Source of the DNA: REBR01 sp033721915
GTDB lineage: Bacteria > Pseudomonadota > Gammaproteobacteria > Pseudomonadales > Oleiphilaceae
DNA length: 64,000 bases
NCBI GenBank assembly: GCA_033721915.1
Contig: JAWWAC010000013.1
Location: 1-64,000, forward strand
Direction: 5' to 3'
The position numbers were made by a program, and so were the translations under genes. Position 1 is the first letter of the stretch. The number at the start of each line of letters is the position of its first letter. The notes below the pieces were generated by a model. It was not told where the DNA came from. It saw only the letters and a program-made list of their open reading frames with translations, and made no database searches. Positions 8,188 through 15,879 of the stretch are shown here, piece after piece.

Positions 8188-9143
8188 GGGCTTTCCTCCT
8201 TCCGGTTGTTCCCGGGCACATGACGCCCGGTCAGTGACAGGAACACGTCATCCAGACTGGCGCCACGCAGCATCAGCTCCTGCACCGTCAGCCCCCGTTC
8301 ATCCAGTGCCCGCACCACCGTGGTGAGCAGGGCCGGATCCGACAGCGGCACCATCACCCGCCGGTTGTCCACCTCCGGCGTTCGGCCCACCACCGCTTCG
8401 ACGCACTCCCGCAGGGCGTCCACCTGTGCCTCCGCGCTCGCCATCACCACCAGAGTCTGGGCGCCAATCCGGGCCTTGAGCTGTGCCGGGGTGCCCTCGG
8501 CAATCACCCGTCCCTGATCCAGCACCACCAGATCGTCCGCCAGCGCGTCCGCTTCCTCCAGATACTGGGTGGTGAGCAGCACCGTGGTGCCTTCCGCCAC
8601 CAGCCGGCGAATCAGGTTCCACAGATCCAGACGGGCACGGGGGTCCAGCCCGGTGGTGGGTTCGTCCAGAAACAGGATGCCGGGGCGCCCCATCAGGCTG
8701 GCGGCCAGATCCAGGCGCCGGCGCATGCCGCCGGAGTAGGTGGCCACCGGGCGATGGGCCGCGTCCGAGAGACTGAATTGCGCCAGTAACTCCGTGGCAC
8801 GGTTGCGGGCATCCGGGCGTGGAAGCCCCAGCAGGCGACCGATCAGCAGCAGGTTCTCGTGCCCGGTGAGCTTTTCATCCACGGACGCGTACTGTCCCGT
8901 CAGGCCGATACGCTGGCGTACGCCATGGGCCTGTGTGACCACATCGCAGCCATCCACAAAGGCGCGGCCCTGATCCGGCCCGAGCAGAGTGGCGAGAATA
9001 CGCACCACTGTGGTCTTGCCCGCCCCATTGGGGCCCAGAAGACCCAGCACCCGTCCCCGCCGCACGCTGAAGGTGACATCGTCCAGGGCACGCACACCGC
9101 CAAAACGCTTCACCAGACCCTCGACTTGTATCACTGTTTTCAT
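8184..9143 (-). CDS. ABC exporter ATP-binding protein, DrrA-like
   Basis: A 319-residue ATPase with Walker A GPNGAGKTT (38-46), Q-loop, signature YSGGMRRRL, Walker B ILFLDEPTTGLD and a switch histidine replaced by glutamine in LLTTQYLEEAD, as is usual for DrrA-type ATPases. The C-terminal DUF4162-like region ends ASLDDVFLSLTG. It is the first gene of a two-gene operon with the permease. The daunorubicin-resistance subfamily assignment follows from motif pattern and length; specificity cannot be read from sequence. Confidence 0.92.
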   Translation of the reverse strand: MKTVIQVEGLVKRFGGVRALDDVTFSVRRGRVLGLLGPNGAGKTTVVRILATLLGPDQGRAFVDGCDVVTQAHGVRQRIGLTGQYASVDEKLTGHENLLLIGRLLGLPRPDARNRATELLAQFSLSDAAHRPVATYSGGMRRRLDLAASLMGRPGILFLDEPTTGLDPRARLDLWNLIRRLVAEGTTVLLTTQYLEEADALADDLVVLDQGRVIAEGTPAQLKARIGAQTLVVMASAEAQVDALRECVEAVVGRTPEVDNRRVMVPLSDPALLTTVVRALDERGLTVQELMLRGASLDDVFLSLTGRHVPGNNRKEESP

Positions 9144-9396
9144 GCCAGGTTATTCCCCAGTCGGATAAAAACGTTCAGCATAGAGCAAGAGATTCCGTAT
9201 ACCCATCCGGTATCACACAATTCACGGAGAGGGATGATGGGCGTGGCTGCCGATTCGGCTAACGAACTGGCTCCCCATTTAATGACGTGGCCGTATCCAT
9301 AAAGGTGCTTGATAAACATACTATGGGGCTGTAACCCCGATTGTTGTGTAGACTCGTGTAACGGATCCGGTTTTCTTGGGTTAAGGGGCAGTGGAT

Positions 9397-11166
9397 ATGG
9401 CGGTCAGCGATAAAGCCCGTTTTCTGGAAGCCGCCATTGTGAAATGCGACTTCTCGGTGGTGATTACCACGGACGACCTGGAGTCGCCGGGGCCGGTGTT
9501 CGTGCACGTCAATGATGCCTTCACGCGCATGACGGGCTATTCCCGTGAGGAGCTTCTGGGCGCCTCGCCACGGATACTGCAGGGCCAGGACACGGACCGC
9601 GCGGTGCTGGACCGGCTCAAGATGAACCTGCTGGCCGGGGATTCTTTTGAGGGGCACACCTGGAATTACCGCAAGGATGGCACGCCCTACCAGGCGGAGT
9701 GGACCATCACCCGGTTGCGCCACGATGGCGAAGGGACCGACTATTTCTTTTCCGTGCAACAGGAGGTGACCGAGTCACACCAGGCCCAGGACAGGCTGGA
9801 AGGTCAGACCCGGCGCCTGAATGCCCTGCTGAATTCCACCGGAGCCAACCACGATCCCATCACCGGCGCCCTGAACCACCGGGGGCTGCTATTGCGGCTG
9901 CAGCGACTGATTGACGATACGGCTTCACCACACACAGTAACCGGGCTTGTGTCCCTGCAATTCAGGCGCCTGGAACGGGTTGACCAGGCCTTTGGCGTTG
10001 AAACCATCAACCATCTTCTGAGCGATATCGGCAAGCGCCTCGCCAACCGGCTCGAGGCAAGCGAATCACTGGCGCGCTCCCATGAGACCACCTTTGCGGT
10101 GATTATCCCCGTGGAGGCCGGTGCCGATGAAGCCATCGATGCGGACGACCATCTGATGAAACGGGCCCGAGCCCTGGTCGCCGCTGTTACGGAGAAAGGG
10201 TTTGATGTGGCCGGTGAACCCCTCCAGGTGGAGGTCAGCGCCGGTATTGCCCGCGCACCGGTCAATGGTCTTCACGCCAGGGAGCTGGCGTTATTGGCCG
10301 AGGAGCTCAGCGCCGGTGCGGTCAACACGGATGTGGACCCCATCCGCTGGGCGGATCACAGCATCAGGGAGACTCAACGCCAGGAGATCACCCTTGAGGG
10401 GGATCTGCACCGAGCCGTGTCCGGTAAGGAGATGGTGCTGTTTTATCAGCCCGTGATGGAGCTGAACAGCGGCAGAGTGGTGGGGGGTTGAGGCGCTGCT
10501 TCGCTGGCCTCAGCCGAGCTGGCACACGCCCATCGGGCCTGACCGCTTTATCCCACTGGCTGAAACCCTGGGGCTTATGGATGAGCTGGGCACCCAGGTT
10601 TTCGAGGACGCCTGCCTGCAGCTTCGGCGCAAGCAGGAACAGCCCGGCAACGAGGCATTCTGGGTGTCGGTGAACGTCTCTCCCTCCCAGCTGCACGATC
10701 CGGAACTGGCCGACCGCTTATCGCCATCACACAGACCATGGGCGTGTCACCGGTCTGCATGAAACTGGAGATCACAGAGAGTGCGCTGGAGTTGCGTCTC
10801 GGCGAGGTCACCCCGGTGATCGACAAGCTGGTGGCCGCAGGCTTCCCACTGGCACTGGACGACTTCGGCACCGGCTATTCGTCACTGGCACGGCTGATTG
10901 ATATGCCGTTCAACCTCATCAAGGTGGATAAAGCCTTTGTCGTGCAGTCGCCGGACGGGCGCGGCGCCGGTGTCGTGGCCAGCCTGGCGCAACTGAGCCG
11001 CCACCTTCGGATCGACGCACTGGCCGAGGGGGTGGAGAGCGCCGATCAGGAGGCCTTCCTGCGCGCTCTCAACTACCGCTACGCCCAGGGTTTTTATTAC
11101 GCCCGACCCATGCCGGCGGCGGAGTTCGAAGCCTGGGCCGGGTGGCCGGTGACAGGCCCGATATAA
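9397..11166 (+). pseudogene. PAS-degenerate GGDEF-EAL protein with two compensating frameshifts
   Basis: A PAS domain (about 15-125, FVHVNDAFTRMTGYSREELLG) leads into a degenerate GGDEF domain in which the GGDEF box reads HETTF, so no cyclase activity is expected. An EAL domain follows with EALLRW, NVSPSQL, KLEITES, DDFGTGYSSL, IKVDK and AEGVE, a complete phosphodiesterase set. The reading frame breaks twice: an extra G in a six-G run near 10483-10488, then one missing base near 10717-10724, after which the original frame resumes to 11166. If real, translation ends at 10491 and the EAL domain is lost. Both lesions are single-base, so sequencing error is possible. The start at 9397 has AAGGGG upstream. 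Confidence 0.85.
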
Positions 11167-11222
11167 AAAGGGCCCGGAGCCGTCCATACTGCAGGTTGGA
11201 ACAACCAACAATGGGAAAAACA

Positions 11223-11900
11223 ATGATCAAGCTTCATGGCTTTTCGGCCAGCAATTACTACAACGTCCCCAAACTGGCCCTTCTGGAGAAAGGCATCCCG
11301 TTCGAAGAGGTGCTCTCTTACACCGGCGTGGGCCCAAGGTACAACCCTGAGTATCTGGACAAGAGCCCATTGGGCAAGGTGCCGGCCCTGGAAACCCCGG
11401 AAGGGTTTATCAGCGAATCCCGCGCCATTCTGGATTACATCGAGCGGTCCCACCCGGAACCGTCACTGCTGCCTGAGAGCCCCTTTGCCGCTGCCAAAGT
11501 GCAGGAGCTGTCCCAGTTTATCGAGCTTTACCTGGAGCTGGTGGCCCGCCGCCTGATTCCCAACCTGCTGATGGGGACCCAACCCGACCCCGCCGTGCTG
11601 AAAGAGGTGGGTAGCAGCCTGGACAAGGCTGTCGTCGCACTGGGCAAACTGTCGAGCTTTGAGCCCTTTGCCTATGGCGAGCAGTTCACCCATGCGGACA
11701 TTGCGGCCATCATGAACCTGCCCATAGTGCGCAGTGTCGGAAAAGCGTTTCTGGACAAGGACCCCCTGTCCGACGTCCCCGGGCTGAATGCCTACTGCCA
11801 ACGCATGGAAGAGCGTCCCCATGTCCGGAAAATCCGCGCCGACGCCGCCAGCGACCGCCCACAATTCATGGCCCATCTCAAGGCACTATACGGGTTCTAG
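11223..11900 (+). CDS. Glutathione S-transferase family protein
   Basis: A 225-residue GST-like protein. The thioredoxin-fold N-terminal domain starts IKLHGFSASNYYNVPKLALLEKG, has the glutathione-binding cis-proline region GKVPALETPEG and the SNAIL-like motif ISESRAILDYIE (residues about 64-75). An all-helical C-terminal domain follows. An alternative ATG lies 12 bases upstream at 11211; homologues usually begin MIKLHGF, favouring 11223. The stop codon's last base is also the first base of a 108-bp repeat, so the element abuts the gene exactly. Substrate unknown. Confidence 0.88.
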   Translation: MIKLHGFSASNYYNVPKLALLEKGIPFEEVLSYTGVGPRYNPEYLDKSPLGKVPALETPEGFISESRAILDYIERSHPEPSLLPESPFAAAKVQELSQFIELYLELVARRLIPNLLMGTQPDPAVLKEVGSSLDKAVVALGKLSSFEPFAYGEQFTHADIAAIMNLPIVRSVGKAFLDKDPLSDVPGLNAYCQRMEERPHVRKIRADAASDRPQFMAHLKALYGF

Positions 11901-12007
11901 GGGTCGGACCAAATTAAGGGCTTGATATAAAGGGATAAAATCTGATTCCAGTGCCCATTTTTGCGCTTAAAGGGCGCTTTTTGAGGCCATAAAGCCCCCT
12001 TTAAGGC
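11900..12007 (+). repeat. 108-bp interspersed repeat, copy 2
   Basis: Begins GGGGTCGGACCAA at the stop codon of the GST gene and ends GCCCCCTTTAAGGC. It matches copy 1 (6819-6926) in length and in 74 of 108 positions. The 29 bases at its right end match copy 1 at 26 positions. An internal inverted repeat is present: CTTAAAGGG (11966-11974) against CCCTTTAAG (11997-12005). Confidence 0.75.
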
Positions 12008-12084
12008 TGTCTCGATCACGGCCGGCCTCTTAAAGGCTGATTGTCACACCCCTGAGGCAGCCTCAGGCAAAAAGTCAGGAAAAA

Positions 12085-12128
12085 GGCGGGAAATCGAGCT
12101 GGGGAATCTCCCTGTTCGATTTCCCGCC
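12085..12128. other. 13-bp perfect inverted repeat between convergent genes
   Basis: GGCGGGAAATCGA (12085-12097) is perfectly complementary to TCGATTTCCCGCC (12116-12128) around an 18-base loop. It lies between the convergent GST and MddA-like genes. It lacks a T run, so it may be a transcript-end structure or a palindromic element. Confidence 0.5.
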
Positions 12129-12174
12129 AGACGATCAAGCAGGGAGCCCAGCCCCCATTCACCGGCCGTCAGCT

Positions 12175-12948
12175 TCAGCGGCGCAGTCGTGGCAGCAGGA
12201 CACCCACCTCCTGGCAATGCTGTCGGTATTGCTCCCCGAAATGCTCTGCAAGGTCGCGCTCCTCAAAGACGATGCCAATGGCGATATAGGCACTCAGCCC
12301 GATGGCCAGCGCCAGGTGATCCGCCTGCATCTGCGGTATGGACCAAAGCCCGATGAGCATCCCGGCCATCATGGGGTGGCGGCTGTAGCGATACATCCAC
12401 TGGCGAACGAACGGCACCGGTGTGTAAGGGCGACCACACAGATGCAGCCATGCCTGACGCAGGCCGAACAGGTCGAAGTGATTCGTCATGAAAGTGGCGG
12501 CGACCAGATACAGCCATCCGAAAGCGAAAAGGGCCCAAAGAGCGCCACTCGCCAGAGGATTCTCGACCGTCCAGATCACTGTCTTCATGGGTTGCCAGAG
12601 CCAGAGAAGCAACCCGAGCATTACGCCCGCCATCAGGACGTAGGTGCTGCGTTCCGCCGCCGGTGGAATAAGGCGCGTCAACCAGTCCTTGAATCGCTTC
12701 CGGGCCATGACCGAATGCTGGACACCGAACAGCACGATCAGCGCCGCGTTCACCGCCAGTGCGCTCGCAGGGGTCGTGGTTTCAAGAGGCCCGGTACCGA
12801 ATGGATACAACCCGGCCACACAGGCGATCAGCCAGACCAGCGACACCATGCCCACCCCGTAGGCGAGCAGACTGTAAGCAAAAACCACCGTCCGTGATGT
12901 GGCCCCGGACTTCGTGACGGTGCTGGTGGTTGTCTGAGTTGTTGACAT
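12175..12948 (-). CDS. mddA: Methanethiol S-methyltransferase-like membrane protein (MddA family)
   Basis: A 257-residue membrane protein with about six hydrophobic segments. It carries motifs of the MddA/isoprenylcysteine methyltransferase-like family: GVQHSVMARKRFK, ERSTYVLMAG, TNHFDLFGLRQ, RPYTPVPF, YRYSRHPMMAGMLIGLW and FEERDLAEHFGEQY. MddA methylates methanethiol to dimethyl sulfide with SAM. The start at 12948 is chosen for the GGGAGGG ribosome site directly upstream; the longer frame to 13002 has none. Family call is good; the exact substrate is inferred. Confidence 0.75.
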   Translation of the reverse strand: MSTTQTTTSTVTKSGATSRTVVFAYSLLAYGVGMVSLVWLIACVAGLYPFGTGPLETTTPASALAVNAALIVLFGVQHSVMARKRFKDWLTRLIPPAAERSTYVLMAGVMLGLLLWLWQPMKTVIWTVENPLASGALWALFAFGWLYLVAATFMTNHFDLFGLRQAWLHLCGRPYTPVPFVRQWMYRYSRHPMMAGMLIGLWSIPQMQADHLALAIGLSAYIAIGIVFEERDLAEHFGEQYRQHCQEVGVLLPRLRR

Positions 12949-13143
12949 GGCTTTCCCTCCCATCTTTCCAGTTCCTTCAATTCTCCGACAAGCAACCCCC
13001 ATTACCGTTCATTCAGGTGGCCGGCGAAGATCAGGCTGGCCAAAGCCCGATGTGGCGGTGGCGAGAAAGGCGCAGGCGGCCAATGCCGGGTTTTCGCGCA
13101 TAAAGACTGGAAATTTCGAAAGTGCCTCCTGGTCATGGCAGCT
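12949..13143. other. Intergenic region upstream of mddA-like gene
   Basis: No gene or repeat that I can support. It holds the promoter region for the leftward methyltransferase gene, but no clear -35/-10 pair is evident. Confidence 0.4.
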
Positions 13144-13228
13144 GGGGCTGGACCAGGGTAAAAAATCTGAAATATAAGGAAAAGCCGATTAAGGGCGTTT
13201 TTGAGGTTTTAAGACATCCCTTTGAGGC
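13144..13228 (+). repeat. Shortened third copy of the interspersed repeat
   Basis: Begins GGGGCTGGACCA, shares AAAATCTGA with copy 2, then TTAAGGGCGTTTTTGAGG and ends CCCTTTGAGGC, in the same order as in copy 2 but about 23 bases shorter. Diverged, so less certain than copies 1 and 2. Confidence 0.5.
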
Positions 13229-13274
13229 AAGGTTGGTCAAGAACGGCATGAAAGACCATAACCCCTGGAAAATC

Positions 13275-13289
13275 GTCAATGAAATTGAC
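13275..13289. promoter_or_regulatory. Palindromic upstream site 1 of the PEP-CTERM gene
   Basis: GTCAAT-GAA-ATTGAC, a perfect 6-bp inverted repeat. It is embedded in a larger imperfect direct repeat, 13257-13292, that recurs at 13376-13415. Candidate binding site for a sigma-54 enhancer-binding protein. Confidence 0.55.
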
Positions 13290-13397
13290 AGTTCTCACCA
13301 GACCGTCAGGAATGCATTGTCACACGGGCAATCCAATGGCGACTGTGCAATGAAAATCGTGCCGACGCGGAGAAGCCATAAAACCCCTTGGAGTTCC

Positions 13398-13412
13398 GTC
13401 AGTGATATTGAC
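13398..13412. promoter_or_regulatory. Palindromic upstream site 2 of the PEP-CTERM gene
   Basis: GTCAGT-GAT-ATTGAC, the same palindrome with one mismatch, 123 bases after site 1 and about 110 bases before the candidate sigma-54 promoter, a normal distance for an enhancer site. Confidence 0.55.
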
Positions 13413-13521
13413 AGTAACAGTGGGAGGCCACTTCAGTTGAAGTAAAGCCTGGACGCTTCGAATCGTCACTGGGGGCGTTCAAACACGCGCTTTTCTTATC
13501 GGCGATCACCTTCCATTTTAG

Positions 13522-13537
13522 TGGCACATAAAATGCT
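13522..13537 (+). promoter_or_regulatory. Candidate sigma-54 promoter
   Basis: TGGCACATAAAATGCT matches the -24/-12 consensus (TGGCACG, four bases, TTGCW) at all positions but two, with invariant GG (13523-13524) and GC (13535-13536) at correct spacing. It lies 157 bases before the start codon of the PEP-CTERM gene and just after two palindromic upstream sites. Confidence 0.65.
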
Positions 13538-13693
13538 GACTATCTGGATGAGTCCCATCTCAAGGAAGAGCACTCAGGGATGGCACTATTATCACGTGAC
13601 AGTGGTAAGCAGTTGCCAGGTGACTTCAACGGAAGCCTCGCTGTTGCTCAAAGTGCGGCGATCTCTATGGACACCAAACAGAAGGAACTGTTT

Positions 13694-14404
13694 ATGAAAC
13701 CCGTTAAAGCGGCCTTTCTTCTCACTTTGCTTGCCGCTACAACTGTCAACCTGGCATGGGCCTGCGGCCATCCGCCAACTGAAGAACCGAAAAAGCGACC
13801 GGAGGTATGGGTGATCGACCAGGGAGTCGATCCGGAGACCGGATTGAGTAATCTGTTGTTTGGAGTGGAGATTGATCCGCAGTTATTTCCAATCAGCGAG
13901 CCGACGGCTTGCACCTGCGGTATCGGTGTGGGCGGCGTCGACCTGCCGTTTGTGCCCTCGTTAAAGGCCACCAGCGCCATGTTGGCGGTCACCAATAAAG
14001 TAACCCACGAGTTCGACCCTCTGGAGGGTTTCGACGATTTCTTGCCGGATACCGCTGTGAAGGAAAATGCGGAATCCGGTGCCCTGATTGCCGGTCAACA
14101 ATGGTTCGGATTATCCACTCTGGTGGAGCCCGATGAGTTTTCGCAGCCTGATCTGGGCGATGATGAAAACCTGAAACTCTTGTTCAGCATGACGCTCGCG
14201 CCCGGCGAAGTCGATCTGCTTAACGAGGCAACAGTCGGTCAATTCGTCGGGTTTACCCTGGGTGGTCAAGTGGGGACGGCCCATCCGCCAGAACAGTTCG
14301 TTGCCTTCAGAGTGCCCGAGCCGGGTTCACTGGCTCTTATGACTTTGGGTGTGTTGTTGCTGGCGCGGCGCGGAATCGTTAACAGCCTGTACGCAATACG
14401 CTAG
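13694..14404 (+). CDS. PEP-CTERM sorting-domain protein
   Basis: A 236-residue exported protein. The signal peptide is at 1-23 (KAAFLLTLLAATTVNLAWA), followed by a mature region with no domain I recognise; it has cysteines at about 24, 72 and 74. The C-terminus VPEPGSLALMTLGVLLLARR (about 207-226) is a PEP-CTERM tripartite signal: PEP box, hydrophobic segment, basic stop. Such proteins are handled by an exosortase (not in this window) and are tied to exopolysaccharide and floc formation. The start at 13694 has AAGGAA upstream and begins the signal peptide; an upstream ATG at 13580 would bury it. A sigma-54 promoter is predicted. Confidence 0.85.
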   Translation: MKPVKAAFLLTLLAATTVNLAWACGHPPTEEPKKRPEVWVIDQGVDPETGLSNLLFGVEIDPQLFPISEPTACTCGIGVGGVDLPFVPSLKATSAMLAVTNKVTHEFDPLEGFDDFLPDTAVKENAESGALIAGQQWFGLSTLVEPDEFSQPDLGDDENLKLLFSMTLAPGEVDLLNEATVGQFVGFTLGGQVGTAHPPEQFVAFRVPEPGSLALMTLGVLLLARRGIVNSLYAIR

Positions 14405-14412
14405 GCATAAAA

Positions 14413-14444
14413 CCGGCTGAAGCCTTGGAGGCTGCTTCAGCCGG
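14413..14444 (+). terminator. Stem-loop after PEP-CTERM gene
   Basis: CCGGCTGAAGC (14413-14423) pairs perfectly with GCTTCAGCCGG (14434-14444), 11 pairs, 10-base loop. No T run follows, so it may stabilise or only partly terminate the transcript before the TPR gene. Confidence 0.45.
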
Positions 14445-14488
14445 CGCCCTGCGCTGATGATTGTTCATCCGTCCAGAAGGGAATCAAC

Positions 14489-15859
14489 ATGCAACCACAA
14501 TACGACAGGAGCTGCGGGCGATTGCCATTCACTTTCATGCTTTTGCTGATGGCCGCCAGTTTTCCCTGCATGTCCGCCACCATCGAACTGCCCGATATCT
14601 TCCCAGCCGACCTCGACGAACAGACTTCGTTACAGGCTACAGACCAGGCATTTGCAAACAAGCTCAATGCCGCCAGCCGCCTTATCGCCTCCGGTGATTA
14701 CCGGCAAGCCATCAGTGCACTTAAACAATTAAGGAATGACCATCCCGGTAGCATGCATGCCTGTTATTTACTCAGTGTGTCTCACGTCGGCCTGCGACAT
14801 TGGAGCGAAGCCCTCGCCGTCGCTGACGAGTGCATCGCCATCGAAGAAAACTGGCCGGTTATCTACAGTTTGAAAGGCGCAATACTGGCTGGCATGGACC
14901 GCAAGGAGCAGGCTCTGGTCCAGTACGATCACATGATCGAACTGGACCCGGACGATCCCTCAGGGTATCGGCAACGGGCCAAGGCGTACTATGTCTATTT
15001 CTCCGACGACCGTTCAGCTCTGTCCCAGGCCAAGGATGACCTGGACCGACACGTGGCACTCGGCGGCAGGCCGGAAAAGGCAACCGCGCTATACGGGATA
15101 CTTTACGCCAAATTGCACCGTCACCAAGAGGCGATCTCCCACCTGGTAGCCGCGCTTGACAATGAGCCGGGCCATTTCGAAGCCCTGCGGACCCTGCTGG
15201 ACCTGTACCGGGAGCAGAAACAATTCGATGCCGCCGATGCGCTGTTCGAGAACGCCTTAAACAACCGGGCATTGTTTGACCAGAGACAAATAAGCGAACT
15301 CTACCTGGCACAGGCCCATACGGCCCAGGCAAAAAACAGTCCGGCGTCGGCGGAAGCGTCGTTTCGCGCCTCTCTGAAGGCCATGCCGGAGAATCTCCAG
15401 GCGCGGAAAGCGTTTATTCACTGGCTGGACAGGCAGGCCCGACTGAAGGAAACCATTCCACTGGCCAGGGAAGGGCTGAAAATCCGGCCCGATGAAGCGT
15501 ACTTTACCGCCTATCTCGCCTGGGCCCTGGCCGCCACCGCACAGGACCTGTCGCAAGCAAAGAAGTGGCTGCTAAAAGCCAAACAACAGGACCCGGAAAA
15601 CGTGTTCCTGTCTGACACTGAGGCCTGGATTCATGTTCGGGAGGGACGTTACCGGAAGGCTCTGCGCACTATTCAGCCAAGCCTTGAGTATGCCGGGAAG
15701 TTGCCGGAAATCGCCTATCATGCAGGCGTCATACATTATCACCTGGGCAATCCGGCCAGGGCAGCCGATTACTGGCGTCTGTCTCTCGAGCAGGAAACAT
15801 TGTTTCAGGGACGGAAAGATGCGAAGGCGCTTTTGCACAAGGTGAATCAGGAAAGGTGA
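14489..15859 (+). CDS. Exported tetratricopeptide-repeat protein
   Basis: A 456-residue protein with an N-terminal signal sequence (LPFTFMLLLMAASFPCMSA, about 12-30) and TPR-like helical repeats through most of its length, for example ASGDYRQAISALKQLRNDHPGS, AILAGMDRKEQALVQYDHMIELDPDD, LHRHQEAISHLVAALDNEPGH and REGRYRKALRTIQPSLEYAG. AAGGGAA precedes the ATG. It directly follows the PEP-CTERM gene on the same strand. Exosortase systems often carry a TPR protein (PrsT), but that one is roughly twice as long, so a link is only suggested by position. A scaffold role in the periplasm is likely. Confidence 0.8.
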   Translation: MQPQYDRSCGRLPFTFMLLLMAASFPCMSATIELPDIFPADLDEQTSLQATDQAFANKLNAASRLIASGDYRQAISALKQLRNDHPGSMHACYLLSVSHVGLRHWSEALAVADECIAIEENWPVIYSLKGAILAGMDRKEQALVQYDHMIELDPDDPSGYRQRAKAYYVYFSDDRSALSQAKDDLDRHVALGGRPEKATALYGILYAKLHRHQEAISHLVAALDNEPGHFEALRTLLDLYREQKQFDAADALFENALNNRALFDQRQISELYLAQAHTAQAKNSPASAEASFRASLKAMPENLQARKAFIHWLDRQARLKETIPLAREGLKIRPDEAYFTAYLAWALAATAQDLSQAKKWLLKAKQQDPENVFLSDTEAWIHVREGRYRKALRTIQPSLEYAGKLPEIAYHAGVIHYHLGNPARAADYWRLSLEQETLFQGRKDAKALLHKVNQER

Positions 15860-15879
15860 TCTGGCGCACCAATCGTTGT

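Noticed and set aside
7067..8221. 384-codon frame overlapping the ABC permease on the same strand
   Set aside because: Gly/Ala/Arg/Pro-rich frame-shifted reading of the permease; the permease frame has real membrane segments.
9451..9770. PAS domain as a blue-light LOV sensor
   Set aside because: The flavin-binding cysteine motif (NCRFLQ) is replaced by SPRILQ, so photochemistry is unlikely.
13122..13445. 107-codon open frame between the mddA-like and PEP-CTERM genes
   Set aside because: It covers the third repeat copy and the two palindromic sites, has no ribosome site or family match, and its internal similarity comes from the DNA repeats.
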